Shown here piece after piece: positions 62,121-64,000 of a stretch of DNA of 64,000 nucleotides. Below the pieces are notes generated by a model, which was given only the letters and a program-made list of their open reading frames with translations, did not search any database and was not told where the DNA came from. Each line of letters opens with the position of its first letter. Within the stretch, counting starts at the first letter, position 1. The stretch comes from Tigriopus japonicus (Eukaryota; Arthropoda; Copepoda; Harpacticoida; Harpacticidae), in the NCBI GenBank assembly GCA_010645155.1, contig CM021320.1, positions 5,470,724 to 5,534,723 of the forward strand, given 5' to 3'. The translations under genes and the position numbers were made by a program.

Positions 62121-64000
62121 TGGTCACGAGTATCTGTAAAGAAAAGTAGTCAAGATAAAGAAAAAGTCACGAAAAGGTGTTCCGAGTTTTTTAAACTCTG
62201 ATGTTGCAACTCAATGTGAGGTAACAACTTTCAGGATATACATATATCCCTTGATATTTATTTATGCGATCTGTTAATAAGAGGGGGGCAAGTGCCCACA
62301 CTTTAAGGGTCATATAGCTGAATACATAAGAGTTCAGCCATTATCCTTTTAATTTGAGCTGGAGATGTTGAATTTTAAGCCTAAAGACATTTAAGACCAA
62401 CTTGAAACTTGAAAAGCAATGCCATGTATTAGTTAGTTCACGAACAAAAAAAATACGATTTATTAACAATTCAAGTTTAGTTGTAAACACGTGGGTGAGG
62501 CATGGCGTAGTGCGTACTGCGTCGGTTTGTTTTGTTGATGGTTGGAGACTCCTTAACAAACAAGCAAATAAACAAGTGATTGTAAACAACTATTATAATA
62601 TTATTTTACCTTTTACGAACCACAAAGCAGAGATTCTTTTAAGATTTTGGCAATACAATATATTTCAAAGATCATTTTCAACGGATCATTTTGATCGAAT
62701 TTCTCGAAGGTACAGGCAAAAGCTACAAACAAACATGCTCACTTGAATTTCTAAGATGAATCAAACAAAATCTTCACTCGTTTGTTTTGTAACATTAATT
62801 GACTCTTAGGTATCTTTAAAGGCTTATCGTTTTGTTCAAATAACCTATAAGAAAACAACTTATTTCTACCAATTTGGAACAAAAGGACGATGTGTTTGCT
62901 TCCATTTCTCAGAATCACTACAATCCAATATTTCTTCAAACAGATTCTGGGAGAGCGGATAAAATTGGGTTATCAAATTAATCGGTAAATACCTTTAAAG
63001 TTTTTTTTCTGTTGAAAAAATGCATAAATAGCTTTTTAACCATTTTTAGAATATTTGTAGGCACAAAGGTAACTCTGACATTGAACTGAAATAGCTGGAT
63101 GTGGAAGGAAAATTGAGCCCAATTCAAGGATCATAGTCAATGATTTGCCTCAAGTGATAAAAGTGAAGTGTTGCTTCATTCAAAATCAACTGTCACATTC
63201 TTACAGATGCATTTGCTTGCTTTTTCAGCCAGTCATTCTGGTTGGGCATTATCTCCTCAAAATTCAAATTCTCCTTGAACCCAAGTTTGAATTGAAGACG
63301 CACTGCATTATTGCGTCGAGGTGACTTATCAAGAAAACGCTTTGGGATCATGATGTTCGGACACTTTCAAAGTCGGATTCTTTACAGAGTATATTGACTT
63401 GTATAAAAGATGAACCAGGCAGATCAGTCGAAAAAAAACAAAGACTCTTGAGACTTGAATTCTCGACCTCCGTTGAGCTCTTATGACGATTGTGTTGAAT
63501 GATCAGGTTTTTGTCACATGCTGACTGGTCTGATAGAATCAATCTGTCATTAGGAAGTTGGTTATCGGTTGCTATTGTTACTATTGAAGATGATTTTAAC
63601 TCGACTCTCTGGTGGACCATTGGGCCCATTGTCTGCTTAATTCATGGTCAAAATATTGCATACGAGAAAAAAGCCAACACATGATTCAAGGGATGGAAAG
63701 ACGAAACCTGTTTTCTGAGCTTGGGAAGGTACAACAATCCTGGCAATTCCTATCAAAGTGAGTGAATGTTTCGTCAATCCACCAACTCTCTTGACTTGAC
63801 ATTGCTTGATAAAGCTGAGTTCAGTTGGCCAAGTCTTTGTGGCAAGGAGATTTGAAAAGTCGAGACCTCAGAGTTGGTTTTGAAATGGTTCTCTAGTGCA
63901 ACACAAACTTGAGAAACTTGATTGACCATTCAGAAATCATGTGGTTTATTGATTTATTGTACTTGTGTCAAAATGGGTCTGCGTTACTGTTCAAAGCCAT
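62121..64000. other. Upstream flank of the CAP gene, non-coding
   Basis: No coding exon recognised. A splice acceptor lies at 62134-62136 on the minus strand, so the promoter and a non-coding first exon should be further upstream. Their positions are not evident. The region is AT-rich. Confidence 0.45.

Overview
This is a eukaryotic nuclear window. It has spliced genes with GT-AG introns, AATAAA poly(A) signals, a nuclear tRNA, many microsatellites and long non-coding stretches, and no bacterial operon structure. The gene families point to an arthropod. They are a calexcitin/SCP-like EF-hand protein, a CAP-domain protein with a poly-threonine linker and MAM-like tail, a nAChR-type ligand-binding domain, a Kunitz protein and CRELD. 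Together with short introns (mostly 63-112 nt) they make a crustacean, probably a copepod such as Tigriopus, my best guess. That is inference, not proof. Coding density is low: six convincing protein genes and one tRNA in 64 kb.

Layout. 1-5827: no convincing gene, GA-rich tracts. 5828-6727 (-): single-exon gene with a degenerate J-domain-like N-terminus. 6728-18991: no gene recognised; a 30-N assembly gap at 13404-13433 is flanked by two copies of the same 57 bp. 18992-19217: small non-autonomous hAT element. 19846-23586 (-): four resolved exons of a calexcitin-like EF-hand gene. 25736-26869: 1.13-kb near-perfect foldback element with Transib/RSS-like termini. 32896-33776 (-): two-exon secreted Kunitz protein with a TATA+Inr core promoter. 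36276-36347 (-): tRNA-Pro(CGG). 36348-48129: mostly non-coding. 48130-49284 (+): CRELD. 50029-50940 (-): secreted nAChR-like ligand-binding domain without a membrane region. 54488-62120 (-): seven-exon secreted CAP-mucin-MAM protein.

The most interesting locus is 48-51 kb. CRELD seems able to make two proteins. One is a two-pass membrane form ending at 49284. The other is a soluble form in which a donor just before the membrane segments (49099/49100) joins a small exon at 49724-49767 ending in the KDEL-like signal KTEL. Tail-to-tail with it is a gene for a pentameric ligand-gated ion channel extracellular domain that stops before TM1, resembling molluscan acetylcholine-binding protein. CRELD is known from animal work to help acetylcholine receptors mature in the ER, so this convergent, possibly overlapping pair deserves a look.

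Other points of interest are a roughly 110-residue acidic/disordered insertion inside the calexcitin-like protein, a Kunitz domain that has lost the Cys14-Cys38 pair but kept an Arg at P1, and the foldback element. All calls come from reading translations and splice signals by eye. No database or alignment was run.
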